From Rickettsiales bacterium (lineage in GTDB: Bacteria; Pseudomonadota; Alphaproteobacteria; Rs-D84), in the NCBI GenBank assembly GCA_031263295.1, contig JAISGC010000100.1, positions 1-24,341 on the forward strand: a stretch of DNA of 24,341 bases, written 5' to 3'. Below, in pieces: positions 1 to 6,530 of this stretch; position 1 is the first letter of the stretch, and every line of letters begins with the position of its first letter. Both the position numbers and the translations under genes were made by a program. Below the pieces are notes generated by a model that worked only from the letters and a program-made list of their open reading frames with translations, searched no databases and was not told the origin of the DNA.

Positions 1-41
1 ATGCCACCCCTCCAAAGGAGGGGAATACCGCGCGGAATGTT
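1..41. repeat. REP-like palindrome, family B (partial at window edge)
   Basis: Contains the family-B core, an inverted repeat CCCCTCC-AAA-GGAGGGG followed by AATACCGCGCGGAATG. The same core and flank recur at 5978-6037. It lies directly downstream of the RHH gene on the minus strand and may help end that transcript. The left part of the element is cut off by the window edge. Confidence 0.8.
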
Positions 42-243
42 AAATCTTATTTTTAAGCACGAATGTCCTGATTGCCGACGAGAGGTTCTGCTTCGCGTCG
101 CGGGTGTCGTCTATCTCGCGCACCAATGACGCCAGCGTTTGTTTGCGCGTTTTGGCAATGAACTTCAACTCGTCGATAAACTCGGGCTCCACCGAAAACG
201 AAGTCAGGTGCTTGGATATTGAAACGGATATTTTTTTCATCAT
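40..243 (-). CDS. Ribbon-helix-helix domain protein (RHH_4 type)
   Basis: A 67-residue protein that reads as a single ribbon-helix-helix DNA-binding domain of the alphaproteobacterial RHH_4 kind. It has an N-terminal KKISVSISKHLTSFSVE strand region, then EFIDELKFIAKTRKQTLASL as helix 1 and turn, and a C-terminal NLSSAIRTFVL helix, all typical of that family. Such proteins are usually small DNA-binding regulators. I chose the start at 243 because GGTGGG lies 6 nt upstream and the ATG overlaps the TGA of the preceding gene as ATGA; a second ATG follows immediately at 240. The frame stays open further upstream but that part overlaps the previous gene. It is the last gene of a minus-strand operon. 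The DNA target is unknown; self-regulation of the operon is possible but is only inference. Confidence 0.8.
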   Translation of the reverse strand: MMKKISVSISKHLTSFSVEPEFIDELKFIAKTRKQTLASLVREIDDTRDAKQNLSSAIRTFVLKNKI

Positions 244-668
244 AATTTTCCCACCATCAGGCAGTCCGTCAGCGCGGTCCAGAAATCGTCGTATTTGCGC
301 AGCCGCTGGAATGTCAGCATATCGTGCATCCAAATCTCGCCGATTGCATTCGCGGAAAAGCTATACATCTGGTTCCTGCCCCAAATGGTAAATCCGCGGA
401 GCACCGAAAAGCCCGACATCTCGCGGTTCACGCGCACGATCGACGGCATCTCGTATCCGACGGGCCGCGCCGCGTCTTCAAGTCCGAACCAGCACGCGTC
501 GCCGAGGACCGCGCCGCCCGCGGCTTGATACGCGTCGGTCATAATCTTCGGCAGGACGGCGGCCTTCATAGACTGCAACGCCGCGCTCGCAAGCTCCAAC
601 GCGCGCGTATTCCCCGCCGGGAAAAACACGGCGCCGTTTTCGGTAAGATGTTTTATTTTGTCATTCAT
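240..668 (-). CDS. Hypothetical protein, possibly SUKH/immunity-like
   Basis: A 142-residue soluble protein that I do not recognise with certainty. It has no signal peptide or membrane segment. It is rich in aromatic residues in the second half (FTIWGRNQMYSFSANAIGEIW, then KYDDFWTALTDCL near the C-terminus). That layout, with a glycine-rich middle, a strand carrying the surface aromatic patch and a final FDDFWxxL helix, recalls SMI1/KNR4 (SUKH) proteins that often act as immunity proteins. The resemblance is weak and from memory of the fold's pattern only. The gene follows the degenerate HNH-like gene after a 117-nt gap filled with a palindromic repeat, and overlaps the RHH gene by ATGA, so these genes are probably co-transcribed. 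No good Shine-Dalgarno is visible before the ATG at 668. Confidence 0.6.
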   Translation of the reverse strand: MNDKIKHLTENGAVFFPAGNTRALELASAALQSMKAAVLPKIMTDAYQAAGGAVLGDACWFGLEDAARPVGYEMPSIVRVNREMSGFSVLRGFTIWGRNQMYSFSANAIGEIWMHDMLTFQRLRKYDDFWTALTDCLMVGKL

Positions 669-680
669 TTCTTATTTATT

Positions 681-750
681 ATTTTCCACTACCCCGGCCG
701 CTTCGCGGCCACCCCTTCGCCAGCGAAGGGGAATACTGCTCTGGAATAAT
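681..750. repeat. REP-like double palindrome, family A, copy 1
   Basis: TCCACTACCCC, then a variable hairpin (GGCCGC-TTC-GCGGCC), then ACCCCTTCGCCAGCGAAGGGG and GAATACTGCTCTGGAATAAT. The outer parts recur at 20161-20238 and 20243-20327 with a different but still self-complementary first hairpin in each copy. It occupies the gap between two co-directional genes. Confidence 0.85.
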
Positions 751-751
751 A

Positions 752-784
752 CATCATTTCTAATCCCTGGTCCTTAATCCCTAA
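752..784. repeat. Degenerate CTAATCC/CTGGTCC tandem array
   Basis: CTAATCCCTGGTCC followed by TTAATCCCTAA is a decayed run of roughly 7-8-nt units of the same kind as the clean AGGACTA arrays at 2123-2148 and 14298-14391. It directly follows the stop codon of the minus-strand gene ending at 786. Confidence 0.5.
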
Positions 785-785
785 C

Positions 786-1283
786 TCACCGGTCCATCGC
801 GCTGGCGGCAAACCCTTGCGCCAGTCTATCGCTGGTGGCATTGCCGCCGACATTGCCCGACAAAACATCCAGCGGCATCCATACTTTTTTCGCCGGATTC
901 GGATAATATATCTCGCCCTGCCCGAACTGGCCGGTCATAAAAATATCGAGCATCGAGCCGAACGGAAAGGTCCGCAGCATAAACATATTTTCCGGCGCTA
1001 TCTCGCCGCCGTATAAAATCGGGCGCCGCCATTTTATCGAGAGGTTTTCCGGAATCCGCCGCCCGCTCATCAAATCCATAAAGTCTTCCTGCGAGAGATT
1101 CAGCAGCGCGAGTTCCGGTATCGCGTCGGCGAGCCCCGCGACGAACGCGCGCCTAGCCTCGCGGAACTTCGGGAACCAGTCCGCGGGATAGGCCTTCGGC
1201 ACGGCCGCGCACACTTCGAGCGGCATAGACTCCATAGAAAATCCGGCGAGCGCCCGAGACGCGTCGCCAATATTATTAAACAT
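786..1283 (-). CDS. Hypothetical protein with degenerate HNH-like segment
   Basis: A 165-residue protein. Residues about 65-110 read LSQEDFMDLMSGRRIPENLS, then IKWRRPILYGGEIAPENMFM. This matches the pattern of small HNH nucleases of polymorphic toxins (LSxEExxxLxxGRxPxxLSVHHKxPLxxGGxNxxxNLxLM). However, the catalytic His pair is replaced by Lys-Trp, so nuclease activity is doubtful. The later FPFGSMLDIFMTGQ segment occupies the place of the final His-containing helix of HNH domains, again without His. The start at 1283 overlaps the upstream gene by 8 nt (ATGTTTAA), which points to translational coupling. The family assignment is by pattern, not by search; an unrelated fold is possible. Confidence 0.6.
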   Translation of the reverse strand: MFNNIGDASRALAGFSMESMPLEVCAAVPKAYPADWFPKFREARRAFVAGLADAIPELALLNLSQEDFMDLMSGRRIPENLSIKWRRPILYGGEIAPENMFMLRTFPFGSMLDIFMTGQFGQGEIYYPNPAKKVWMPLDVLSGNVGGNATSDRLAQGFAASAMDR

Positions 1284-2091
1284 TTCCGAAATACCCCGCG
1301 ACCGTATCCGTAAAGTTCGAGAAGGCCGCGAAGTCCTCCGCGTCGTCGTCGGTCTGCGGACGCGCCCTGTTCGCGTTGACGAACGCCGCGGCCGCGCCGA
1401 GGTCCGCAAAGTCCCGCGTTGAAAACGCGACGAGATTTATCTTCAAGTCGTCGTCCAAAACCTCATCGAACAGCCCCTTTATTTTTTCGACCGCGCGCGA
1501 AAGGTCCGCGCGCGCGTCGTTGGTTCCGATTATCATTTTTTCGTCCGCTCCTATGCCGACGAAATCGATTCTGACGCCCGCGGCGCGGAACGGCTTTTTT
1601 AATTGGAACCCGGCATTGACGATTATGTCCTCTATTTCGGAAGATTGGAATTGGGGCTGCGCCTGCGCCGGGGCCTGCATTTGCATCGGGGCGGCCTTCG
1701 GAATCTCTATCGCCTCGCGCGCGGTCGGGATGAACATATTGTTCATATTCAATCGCGGCGGCCGAGACATATCGGGCATCTTCGCGGCGGCCTCCGCCTG
1801 TTCGGAGGCGTTAAAAACATCCGCAACGGCCGCCGCGCGCTGCATCTTTATCCGCCGATGCCACGGCACTATCAATATATAAAGCCCGATTATCGCAATC
1901 GCCCCGGTCGCGGCAATCGCTATATAGAAATCTTTGGCGACCTGGTCAGCCAGCTGCAACTCCTCCAAATATTCCCAATGCGCATGCGCGAGGATGTTAA
2001 ACCCGAACCGCATATTGAAAAACCACAGCGCGAGTATCGCCATCGCGCTCAGCCATAAAACCGACACAAGAAACCGCTCGAACTTTCTCAT
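1276..2091 (-). CDS. Hypothetical two-TM membrane protein
   Basis: A 271-residue protein with two predicted membrane segments, at about residues 8-28 (VSVLWLSAMAILALWFF) and 57-77 (IAATGAIAIIGLYILIV). These are followed by basic WHRRIKMQR, a low-complexity linker rich in Pro, Met, Gln and Ala (about 110-150), and a cytoplasmic C-terminal domain (about 150-271). The C-terminal domain contains IRIDFVGIGADEKMIIGTND-like alternating strands and acidic stretches. I do not recognise the family. It is the first gene of the minus-strand operon. An extended -10 element sits only 6 nt before the ATG, so the mRNA is probably leaderless, and there is no Shine-Dalgarno. The role is unknown; it may anchor or couple to the downstream HNH-like protein, with which it overlaps. 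Confidence 0.75.
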   Translation of the reverse strand: MRKFERFLVSVLWLSAMAILALWFFNMRFGFNILAHAHWEYLEELQLADQVAKDFYIAIAATGAIAIIGLYILIVPWHRRIKMQRAAAVADVFNASEQAEAAAKMPDMSRPPRLNMNNMFIPTAREAIEIPKAAPMQMQAPAQAQPQFQSSEIEDIIVNAGFQLKKPFRAAGVRIDFVGIGADEKMIIGTNDARADLSRAVEKIKGLFDEVLDDDLKINLVAFSTRDFADLGAAAAFVNANRARPQTDDDAEDFAAFSNFTDTVAGYFGNV

Positions 2092-2097
2092 TGTTTG

Positions 2098-2103
2098 ATT
2101 ATA
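2098..2103 (-). promoter_or_regulatory. Extended -10 promoter of the 2091-40 operon, leaderless
   Basis: On the minus strand TGG-TATAAT is followed by CAAACA and the ATG at 2091. The TGn extension compensates for the lack of a recognisable -35. A start site 7 nt after the -10 would fall on the A of the ATG, giving a leaderless mRNA. Confidence 0.6.
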
Positions 2104-2122
2104 CCATAATTTTGTGATAAAT

Positions 2123-2148
2123 AGGACTAGGATTAGGACTGAGACTAG
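2123..2148. repeat. AGGACTA heptamer array (single arm)
   Basis: AGGACTAGGATTAGGACTGA followed by GACTAG is a run of about four degenerate heptamers. The same unit forms both arms of the 34-bp inverted repeat at 14298-14391. Here it lies between divergent genes, 9 nt before the ATG at 2158. Confidence 0.65.
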
Positions 2149-2157
2149 AAATTATTG

Positions 2158-2715
2158 ATGAGAGAGATAGATATTCTTTTGCCGAACCTCGCGCTCTGCG
2201 AATGGGGGGATGCCGGGACCGAATCGGTTCTGGCGGACCTTGTGCTGTGCCGGAAACTTGGAATCGGGGCGCTCGGCGTATCCGAGCCGCTGCTTCCGGT
2301 GGCGTGCAATATAGCGCGCGAGACCAAGATTTACTGCCTTACCAACAATGCGGCGCTGGCCGAAAGGCCCGGCGCGACGATGCAGCTTATCGGCGGCGAC
2401 CCAAATGACAAAGCGATAGCCGCGTTCGAGCTGAAAGATATAAAATACACCGACTGGGGCCCGATAATTATGTCGCGATCGCGCGGCGCGGGCTTTTTGT
2501 TTATCGACCAGGCGGGGCAGAATCTGCACAGGTTTTATGAGTTTCTGAATCTTGTCGGCGACTTTTCGGGCGAGATTCAATACTGCGCCGGAACCAACGA
2601 CCCGGCCAAGGTTATGGACGCGCGCCGCATAGTCGCGGCCGTCCGCCCGGAGTTCCTGCCGCGGCTGCGTTTATTTGTGTCGCCGAGATTTGACTTTGGC
2701 GGGCAAAACATATAA
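2158..2715 (+). CDS. Hypothetical protein, alpha/beta, next to rpsT
   Basis: A 185-residue soluble protein that I do not recognise. It has alternating hydrophobic strands and helices (EIDILLPNLALCEWG, LGIGALGVSEPLLPVA, IKYTDWGPIIM, LRLFVSPRFDFG), consistent with an alpha/beta or TIM-barrel-like fold, and no signal peptide or membrane segment. I used the ATG at 2158; a TTG immediately before it (2155) is in frame and less likely. The gene is divergent from the 2091-40 operon and ends inside the probable promoter of rpsT, 33 nt before its start. No catalytic motif was identified. Confidence 0.7.
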   Translation: MREIDILLPNLALCEWGDAGTESVLADLVLCRKLGIGALGVSEPLLPVACNIARETKIYCLTNNAALAERPGATMQLIGGDPNDKAIAAFELKDIKYTDWGPIIMSRSRGAGFLFIDQAGQNLHRFYEFLNLVGDFSGEIQYCAGTNDPAKVMDARRIVAAVRPEFLPRLRLFVSPRFDFGGQNI

Positions 2716-2716
2716 A
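2690..2716 (+). promoter_or_regulatory. Possible rpsT promoter
   Basis: TTGACT and TATAAA are separated by 15 nt. The spacing is short for a sigma-70 promoter, so confidence is limited. The stop codon of the upstream gene lies inside the -10. Confidence 0.4.
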
Positions 2717-2748
2717 ATTGGCGGGAAAGACAAACAAAGGATTATATT

Positions 2749-3009
2749 TTGGCCAATCATAAGTCATCTAAAAAGCGCATTCTGGTCTCGGAAAAAAAGC
2801 GCCAGGTCAATGTCGCCAGAAAGAGCGCGACCCGGACCGAAGTCAAAAAAGCCGTCAAGGCCATAGCGTCGGGCGACAAGGCCGCCGCGGTCGCCGCCGT
2901 CAAAAAGGCCGAGAGCAAGCTGATGAAGGCCGCGAAAAAGGTTATGCCGAAAAAGCGCGCCAGCCGCAAGGTTTCGCGATTGACCAAGGCCGCCAACAAA
3001 ATCAAATAG
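2749..3009 (+). CDS. rpsT: 30S ribosomal protein bS20
   Basis: An 86-residue, Lys/Ala/Arg-rich protein that matches bS20 over its length. It opens with ANHKSSKKRILVSEKKRQVN and has the TRTEVKKAVKAI helix and a C-terminal VMPKKRASRKVSRLTKAAN segment. It binds 16S rRNA early in small-subunit assembly. The start is TTG (2749-2751) after AAAGGATTATATT. A rare start codon is also known for E. coli rpsT, where it takes part in translational autocontrol, so this TTG may be functional rather than accidental. A strong Rho-independent terminator follows 20 nt downstream, so rpsT ends its transcript. The distal position of rpsT before dnaA that is common in other alphaproteobacteria is not seen here. 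Confidence 0.97.
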   Translation: MANHKSSKKRILVSEKKRQVNVARKSATRTEVKKAVKAIASGDKAAAVAAVKKAESKLMKAAKKVMPKKRASRKVSRLTKAANKIK

Positions 3010-3029
3010 GCGCGCCCCGCAATAATCGA

Positions 3030-3057
3030 CCGCCGCCTATTGAGGCGGCGGTTTTTT
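3030..3057 (+). terminator. Rho-independent terminator of rpsT
   Basis: A 9-bp perfect GC stem, CCGCCGCCT and AGGCGGCGG, with the 4-nt loop ATTG and six T residues directly after it, placed 20 nt after the rpsT stop. Confidence 0.95.
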
Positions 3058-3077
3058 GCTGCTATGATCCGGGCATT

Positions 3078-3326
3078 ATGAACGACACGCAGTGGAGAAG
3101 GACGATTTTGGCATTGATAAAGGACGGCACGCTTCACTGCATAACCTGCGGCGCGGCGCTGGACCGCAGGTTCACGAAAGACCATATGATTCCGATCGCG
3201 CATAGCAAGGATGTGAAAAACGACGATTACAACTGGATTCCAATGTGCCCGCAATGCAACCAGGAAAAAGGCGACCTGCCGTTTTGGAAGTTTTGGCTGG
3301 CAAAAGAATTGGTCCGCAAAAGATAA
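3078..3326 (+). CDS. Small HNH endonuclease-like protein
   Basis: An 82-residue protein made of a single HNH zinc-finger domain. It has Cys21-x2-Cys24, then Asp35-His36 in FTKDHMIPIA, Asn52 in DDYNWIPMC, and Cys57-x2-Cys60-Asn61 leading into QEKGDLP. The four Cys would hold a structural zinc, and the His and Asn are the family's metal-binding and catalytic positions, so this one looks intact. Such stand-alone HNH proteins cut DNA in many contexts, but the substrate cannot be read from the sequence. It lies between the rpsT terminator and leuS, 10 nt before leuS, and so probably shares its transcript. The ATG at 3078 has no strong Shine-Dalgarno. Confidence 0.85.
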   Translation: MNDTQWRRTILALIKDGTLHCITCGAALDRRFTKDHMIPIAHSKDVKNDDYNWIPMCPQCNQEKGDLPFWKFWLAKELVRKR

Positions 3327-3336
3327 GGATATTGTT

Positions 3337-5751
3337 ATGAACATCAGAGACAGAGAAAAAAAGTGGCAGAAAAAATGGGCGGAGGAGAAGGCCTTTACGC
3401 CGACTGGCGCGCGCGCGAAAAAATACGCGCTGGTCGAGTTTCCGTATCCGTCCGGCACGGGCCTGCACGGCGGGCATATGATGTCCTATTCCGGCATGGA
3501 TGTCATGGCGCGCTTTTGGCGCAAGAAGGGATTCGATGTCCTGTTTCCGATAGGCTTCGACTCCTTGGGCATATCAGCCGAGAAATACGCGACCAGCATC
3601 GGCAAGCATCCCTCCGAATCGGTTCGCGATTTGATTTCAAGCTTTACAAAAAATATGAATGAAATCGGATGGTCGTTCGATCCCGAATCGGTCGTCGCCA
3701 CATCCGACCCGGAGTTCATAAAATGGACCCAGTGGCAGTTCATTCAATTTTTCAAGGCGGGCCTCGCATACAAATCCAAACTGCCCATGAACTGGTGCCC
3801 GAACTGCAAGACGACCTTGACCAACGAGGAGCTCGAAGACGGAAACTGCGAGCGCTGCCACGGCCCGGTCGAAAAGAAAATGAAGGAGCAGTGGAATCTT
3901 CGCATAACAAAATACGCGGACCGATTGATTGACGATTTGGAACTGGTCGATTACCCGGACAAGGTTAAATCGCAGCAGATAAACTGGATAGGCCGGTCGT
4001 TCGGAGCCGAGGTTGATTTCAAGGTCCTTGCTTCGCAAGGCGATGCTGACCTGGGTCCCGCGGTCAAGCCGCGGGATGACAATGATGTGATGCAGGTTTA
4101 TACGACGCGCATCGATACTATTTACGGCGTGTCGTTCGCGGTGCTGGCGCCGGAGCACGCGCTGATTGCAAAGTGGCTCGGCGACGGGCGAATCAAAAAC
4201 GCCGACGCGGTTCGGGCATACATAGCGGCCGCGAAAGCAAAATCTGAAATAGACCGCACGGATGCGACCAAAGAAAAAACCGGCGTTTTGCTCGAAGGCG
4301 TCGTTGCGAAAAATCCCTTCACCAATGAAGACATTCCGCTGTTCGCGGCGGACTATGTTCTTGCGGACTATGGCTTCGGCGCAGTTATGGGCGTTCCGGC
4401 GCACGATCAACGCGACTGGGACTTTGCAAAAAAGTTCGGTCTTAAAATTATTCCTGTCCTCGCCGGAGGCGACACCGACGATGCGCCGTGGGAACAGGAT
4501 GGGCTTCACATCAACTCCGGGCCGCTGGACGGCCTCGACAAGGACGCTGCGATAAAAAAAGCGCTCGAAATCGGCGCCGGATTTTCGCGCGCGGCGAAGC
4601 AGTATAAATTAAAAGACTGGGGCTTTTCGCGCCAGATGTATTGGGGCGAGCCGATTCCGTTGGTCTGGTGCCCTATCTGCGGATGGCAGCCGGTGCCCGA
4701 GTCCGAGCTGCCGGTGTTGCAGCCCTTTATGGACGACTACAAGCCGACGCCCGACGGCGAATCGCCCTTGGCGCGCGCGACCGATTGGGTCAATGCAAAG
4801 TGCCCTTGCTGCGGAGGCGATGCGAAACGCGAGACCGACACTATGCCGCAATGGGCGGGCAGCTCGTGGTATTATATGCGATACTTGGATCCGCAGAACG
4901 ACGCGGCGTTTTGCGCGGCGGACAAACTGAAAAAATGGATGCCGGTCGATCACTACAACGGCGGTATGGAGCACACGACGCGGCATCTGATTTATTCGCG
5001 CTTTTGGTATAAGGCGCTGTTCGATTTGGGTCTGGTCCCGGGGCCGGAGCCATACGCGAAACGCACCGCGAACGGGGTCCTGTTGGGCAAGGACGGAAAG
5101 AAAATGTCGAAATCCGCGGGCAACGGATTTCTGGTCAGCGATATGGTCGGGACGGCGGGCGCGGACGCGTCGCGCCTGGCGGTTCTGTCATTGGGCCCGT
5201 GGTCCGAAAATGTAGTCTGGTCCGACGGAGCGCTCGCGGGCGCGCAGAGATTTATGAAGCGCATCGAGGCTTTGGCCGATAACATCGGCGGCGATGAAAC
5301 GCCGGAGCACGCGCGTCTTCGCAATCAACTGGCCAAAGATGTCGCCGAACGAATCGAAAATATGCAGTTCAATACGGCGATTGCGGCGATGATGGAATAC
5401 ATCAACGCGTTTTCGGGCGCCGCCATGCCGCGCGCGTGTTATGAAACGCTGCTTCATTGCGTCAATCCTTTCGCGCCGCATCTGGCCGAAGAATTGTGGG
5501 AAAAGATAGGCGGGAAAGATATGCTCGTTTTCGCGCCGTTTCCGGTCGCCGACGAATCGAAACTTGGGCGGACGACAATGACAATCGTCGTCGCCGTGAA
5601 CGGCAAGCGCCGGGCGGAGATTTCTGTCAACAGCAGCGAAACCAAGGACCGCATCGTCGCGCTCGCGTCGGACGCCGTCGTAAAATACATAACTGGCGAA
5701 GTTAAAAAGACAATCTTCGTCCCGGGGAAGATGGTCAATTTTGTTTTATAA
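3337..5751 (+). CDS. leuS: Leucyl-tRNA synthetase
   Basis: An 804-residue class I synthetase that charges tRNA-Leu in the cytoplasm. Visible motifs are the HIGH-type HGGH at 44-47 within YPSGTGLHGGHMMSYSGMD, a zinc knuckle with C154-x2-C157 and C171-x2-C174, the CP1 editing domain from about 220 with VYTTRIDTIYG and GVPAHDQRDWDFA, the KMSKS motif at 589-593 (KMSKS), and an anticodon-binding domain ending in VKKTIFVPGKMVNFVL. The length is close to the usual 800-870. The ATG at 3337 follows AAGGA by 7 nt. It carries an in-frame palindromic repeat encoding about 20 extra residues (231-250) at the entry of the editing domain, described separately. The gene looks otherwise complete, so this should be the working copy. 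Confidence 0.98.
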   Translation: MNIRDREKKWQKKWAEEKAFTPTGARAKKYALVEFPYPSGTGLHGGHMMSYSGMDVMARFWRKKGFDVLFPIGFDSLGISAEKYATSIGKHPSESVRDLISSFTKNMNEIGWSFDPESVVATSDPEFIKWTQWQFIQFFKAGLAYKSKLPMNWCPNCKTTLTNEELEDGNCERCHGPVEKKMKEQWNLRITKYADRLIDDLELVDYPDKVKSQQINWIGRSFGAEVDFKVLASQGDADLGPAVKPRDDNDVMQVYTTRIDTIYGVSFAVLAPEHALIAKWLGDGRIKNADAVRAYIAAAKAKSEIDRTDATKEKTGVLLEGVVAKNPFTNEDIPLFAADYVLADYGFGAVMGVPAHDQRDWDFAKKFGLKIIPVLAGGDTDDAPWEQDGLHINSGPLDGLDKDAAIKKALEIGAGFSRAAKQYKLKDWGFSRQMYWGEPIPLVWCPICGWQPVPESELPVLQPFMDDYKPTPDGESPLARATDWVNAKCPCCGGDAKRETDTMPQWAGSSWYYMRYLDPQNDAAFCAADKLKKWMPVDHYNGGMEHTTRHLIYSRFWYKALFDLGLVPGPEPYAKRTANGVLLGKDGKKMSKSAGNGFLVSDMVGTAGADASRLAVLSLGPWSENVVWSDGALAGAQRFMKRIEALADNIGGDETPEHARLRNQLAKDVAERIENMQFNTAIAAMMEYINAFSGAAMPRACYETLLHCVNPFAPHLAEELWEKIGGKDMLVFAPFPVADESKLGRTTMTIVVAVNGKRRAEISVNSSETKDRIVALASDAVVKYITGEVKKTIFVPGKMVNFVL
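4025..4080 (+). repeat. REP-like palindromic insert inside leuS
   Basis: Two adjacent hairpins lie in the coding sequence: CCTTGC-TTC-GCAAGG (4025-4039), and CCCGCGG-TCAAG-CCGCGGG ending in ATGAC (4056-4080). The second, read on the other strand, begins GTCATCCCGCGG, the same terminal sequence as the intergenic GTCATTCCCGC elements at 5795-5930 and 20529-20665. As in those elements, a variable palindrome with a CTTCG-type centre lies beside it. It adds residues about 231-250 to LeuRS without breaking the frame. Confidence 0.8.
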
Positions 5752-5770
5752 TGCTGGCCAAAACCAAAAC

Positions 5771-5945
5771 AAACGATTGCGCAAGCAATCGTTTGTCATT
5801 CCCGCGCAGGCGGGAATGGGGCTTTTAACCTTCTAACGGAAAACTTGTTTCACATACAACTGTAATTGTGAAAACAAGTAGTGGCTGAATGTAAGGTTTA
5901 GAGCCCTATCCCCGCCTGCGCGGGGATGACAAAAAACTTCGTTTT
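5771..5945. repeat. MITE-like element, copy 1, with flanking palindromes
   Basis: The core at 5795-5930 (136 bp) begins GTCATTCCCGCGCAGGCGGG and ends with its near inverse CCCCGCCTGCGCGGGGATGAC. Inside, ACTTGTTTCAC and GTGAAAACAAGT form an inner stem, and CTGAATGTAAGGTTTAGA is shared with the copy at 20529-20665. A 10-bp hairpin (AAACGATTGC, loop GCAA) abuts it at 5771-5794 and an AAAAACTTCGTTTTT palindrome follows. It lies 19 nt downstream of leuS and encodes nothing obvious. Confidence 0.85.
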
Positions 5946-5977
5946 TTGTTTAGGTTTTATCAGTGCAAATGTGAAGC

Positions 5978-6037
5978 ACCACCCCGCCCCGCTTCGCGGG
6001 CCCCCCCTCCAAAGGAGGGGAATACCGCGCGGAATGT
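5978..6037. repeat. REP-like double palindrome, family B
   Basis: CACCCCGCC, a variable hairpin (CCCGC-TT-CGCGGG), and then the core CCCCTCC-AAA-GGAGGGG with AATACCGCGCGGAATG. The core and 3' flank match the partial copy at 1-41. Confidence 0.85.
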
Positions 6038-6043
6038 TTCCAC

Positions 6044-6072
6044 TTTACTTAAAAATCATAATTATTTATAAT
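6044..6072 (+). promoter_or_regulatory. Promoter of leader RNA copy 1
   Basis: TTTACT and TATAAT separated by exactly 17 nt. The other two leader RNA copies also have a -35/-10 pair in the same place (TTTACA-17-TATAAT and TTGCCT-18-TATAAT), although the spacer sequences are unrelated. Confidence 0.8.
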
Positions 6073-6078
6073 GCGGAT

Positions 6079-6192
6079 GAACCAAGTTGGGAAACTTGCG
6101 TTCGGAGCCTTAGAAAGCTCTCTTTTGGCGGCGGAACTTTTTTTCGCCGTAATCCGCGCGCAAAACATCATCGGCCCGTGGGCCGTTTTTTT
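6079..6192 (+). ncRNA. Structured leader RNA of about 114 nt, copy 1
   Basis: It runs from the predicted start 7 nt after TATAAT to the end of a T-run. The 5' hairpin CCAAGTTGGGAAACTTGCG, flanked by GAAC and GTTC, is identical in all three copies. A small stem (GAGC with GCTC) and a third stem (CGGCG with CGCCG) follow. Next comes conserved unpaired TAATCCGCGCGCAAAA, then a terminator (CGGCCC, GGGCCG, seven T). Stems two to four differ in sequence between copies but keep pairing. It lies upstream of, and on the same strand as, the exported-protein gene at 6531, so it could be a free small RNA or an attenuating leader. Confidence 0.75.
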
Positions 6193-6203
6193 GCGCACAC
6201 AAT

Positions 6204-6280
6204 CCCCGTTATGGTCGGGGGGCCGCGTTGAGTAATCTTCGCGGGATCATGCCAAAAGTGATTTTCTAACCCACCCGACC
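6204..6280 (+). promoter_or_regulatory. Conserved three-way-junction RNA motif, copy 1
   Basis: It begins CCCCGTTATGGTCGGGGGG, 11 nt after the terminator. GGTCGGG (6213-6219) pairs with CCCGACC (6274-6280). Inside lie a hairpin CCGCG/CGCGG, with the loop TTGAGTAATCTT, and a second weak hairpin ATCA/TGAT. The loop GAGYAATC is kept in all three copies while its stem changes. This part would be transcribed only if the preceding terminator is read through. Confidence 0.6.
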
Positions 6281-6351
6281 CTGCTTCGCGGCTGCGCCGC
6301 TTCGCAGGGCAAGCCGCATCAAAGTTTCCCGACGAAGCCGTGCCTTCCGCA

Positions 6352-6490
6352 CGCGGTTCCCCTCCTTTGGAGGGGTGGCATTTTGCGCAGCAAAAGGACG
6401 GGGTGGTGGCGAAGACAGGCACTGCCTGTTACAAGCACCACCCCGCCGCCCTTCGGGCGGCACCCCTCCAAAGGAGGGGAACACCCGCGT
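6352..6490. repeat. Inverted pair of family-B palindromes
   Basis: Two family-B cores face each other (6357-6373 and 6462-6482), with hairpins GCATTTTGCGCAGCAAAA (imperfect) and CCGCCC-TT-CGGGCGG between them and a central CAGGCACTGCCTG palindrome. The same pair, with changed hairpin sequences, lies in the equivalent place before the gene at 13803. It separates the leader RNA motifs from the coding start. Confidence 0.8.
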
Positions 6491-6530
6491 GAAAGCATCG
6501 CCAAGAAAACAAACACAGGGAGAAAAAATT

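Noticed and set aside
1376..1882. Plus-strand frame opposite the two-TM membrane protein
   Set aside because: Low-complexity Ser/Ala/Ile product typical of a shadow. The minus-strand gene has membrane segments, a promoter and an overlap with its neighbour.
6079..6280. The repeated leaders as integron attC sites with gene cassettes
   Set aside because: Small divergent genes behind a conserved structured repeat suggest cassettes. However, the paired RYYYAAC and GTTRRRY core sites are missing, the copies are in both orientations, and each has a promoter and terminator. A regulatory RNA fits better.
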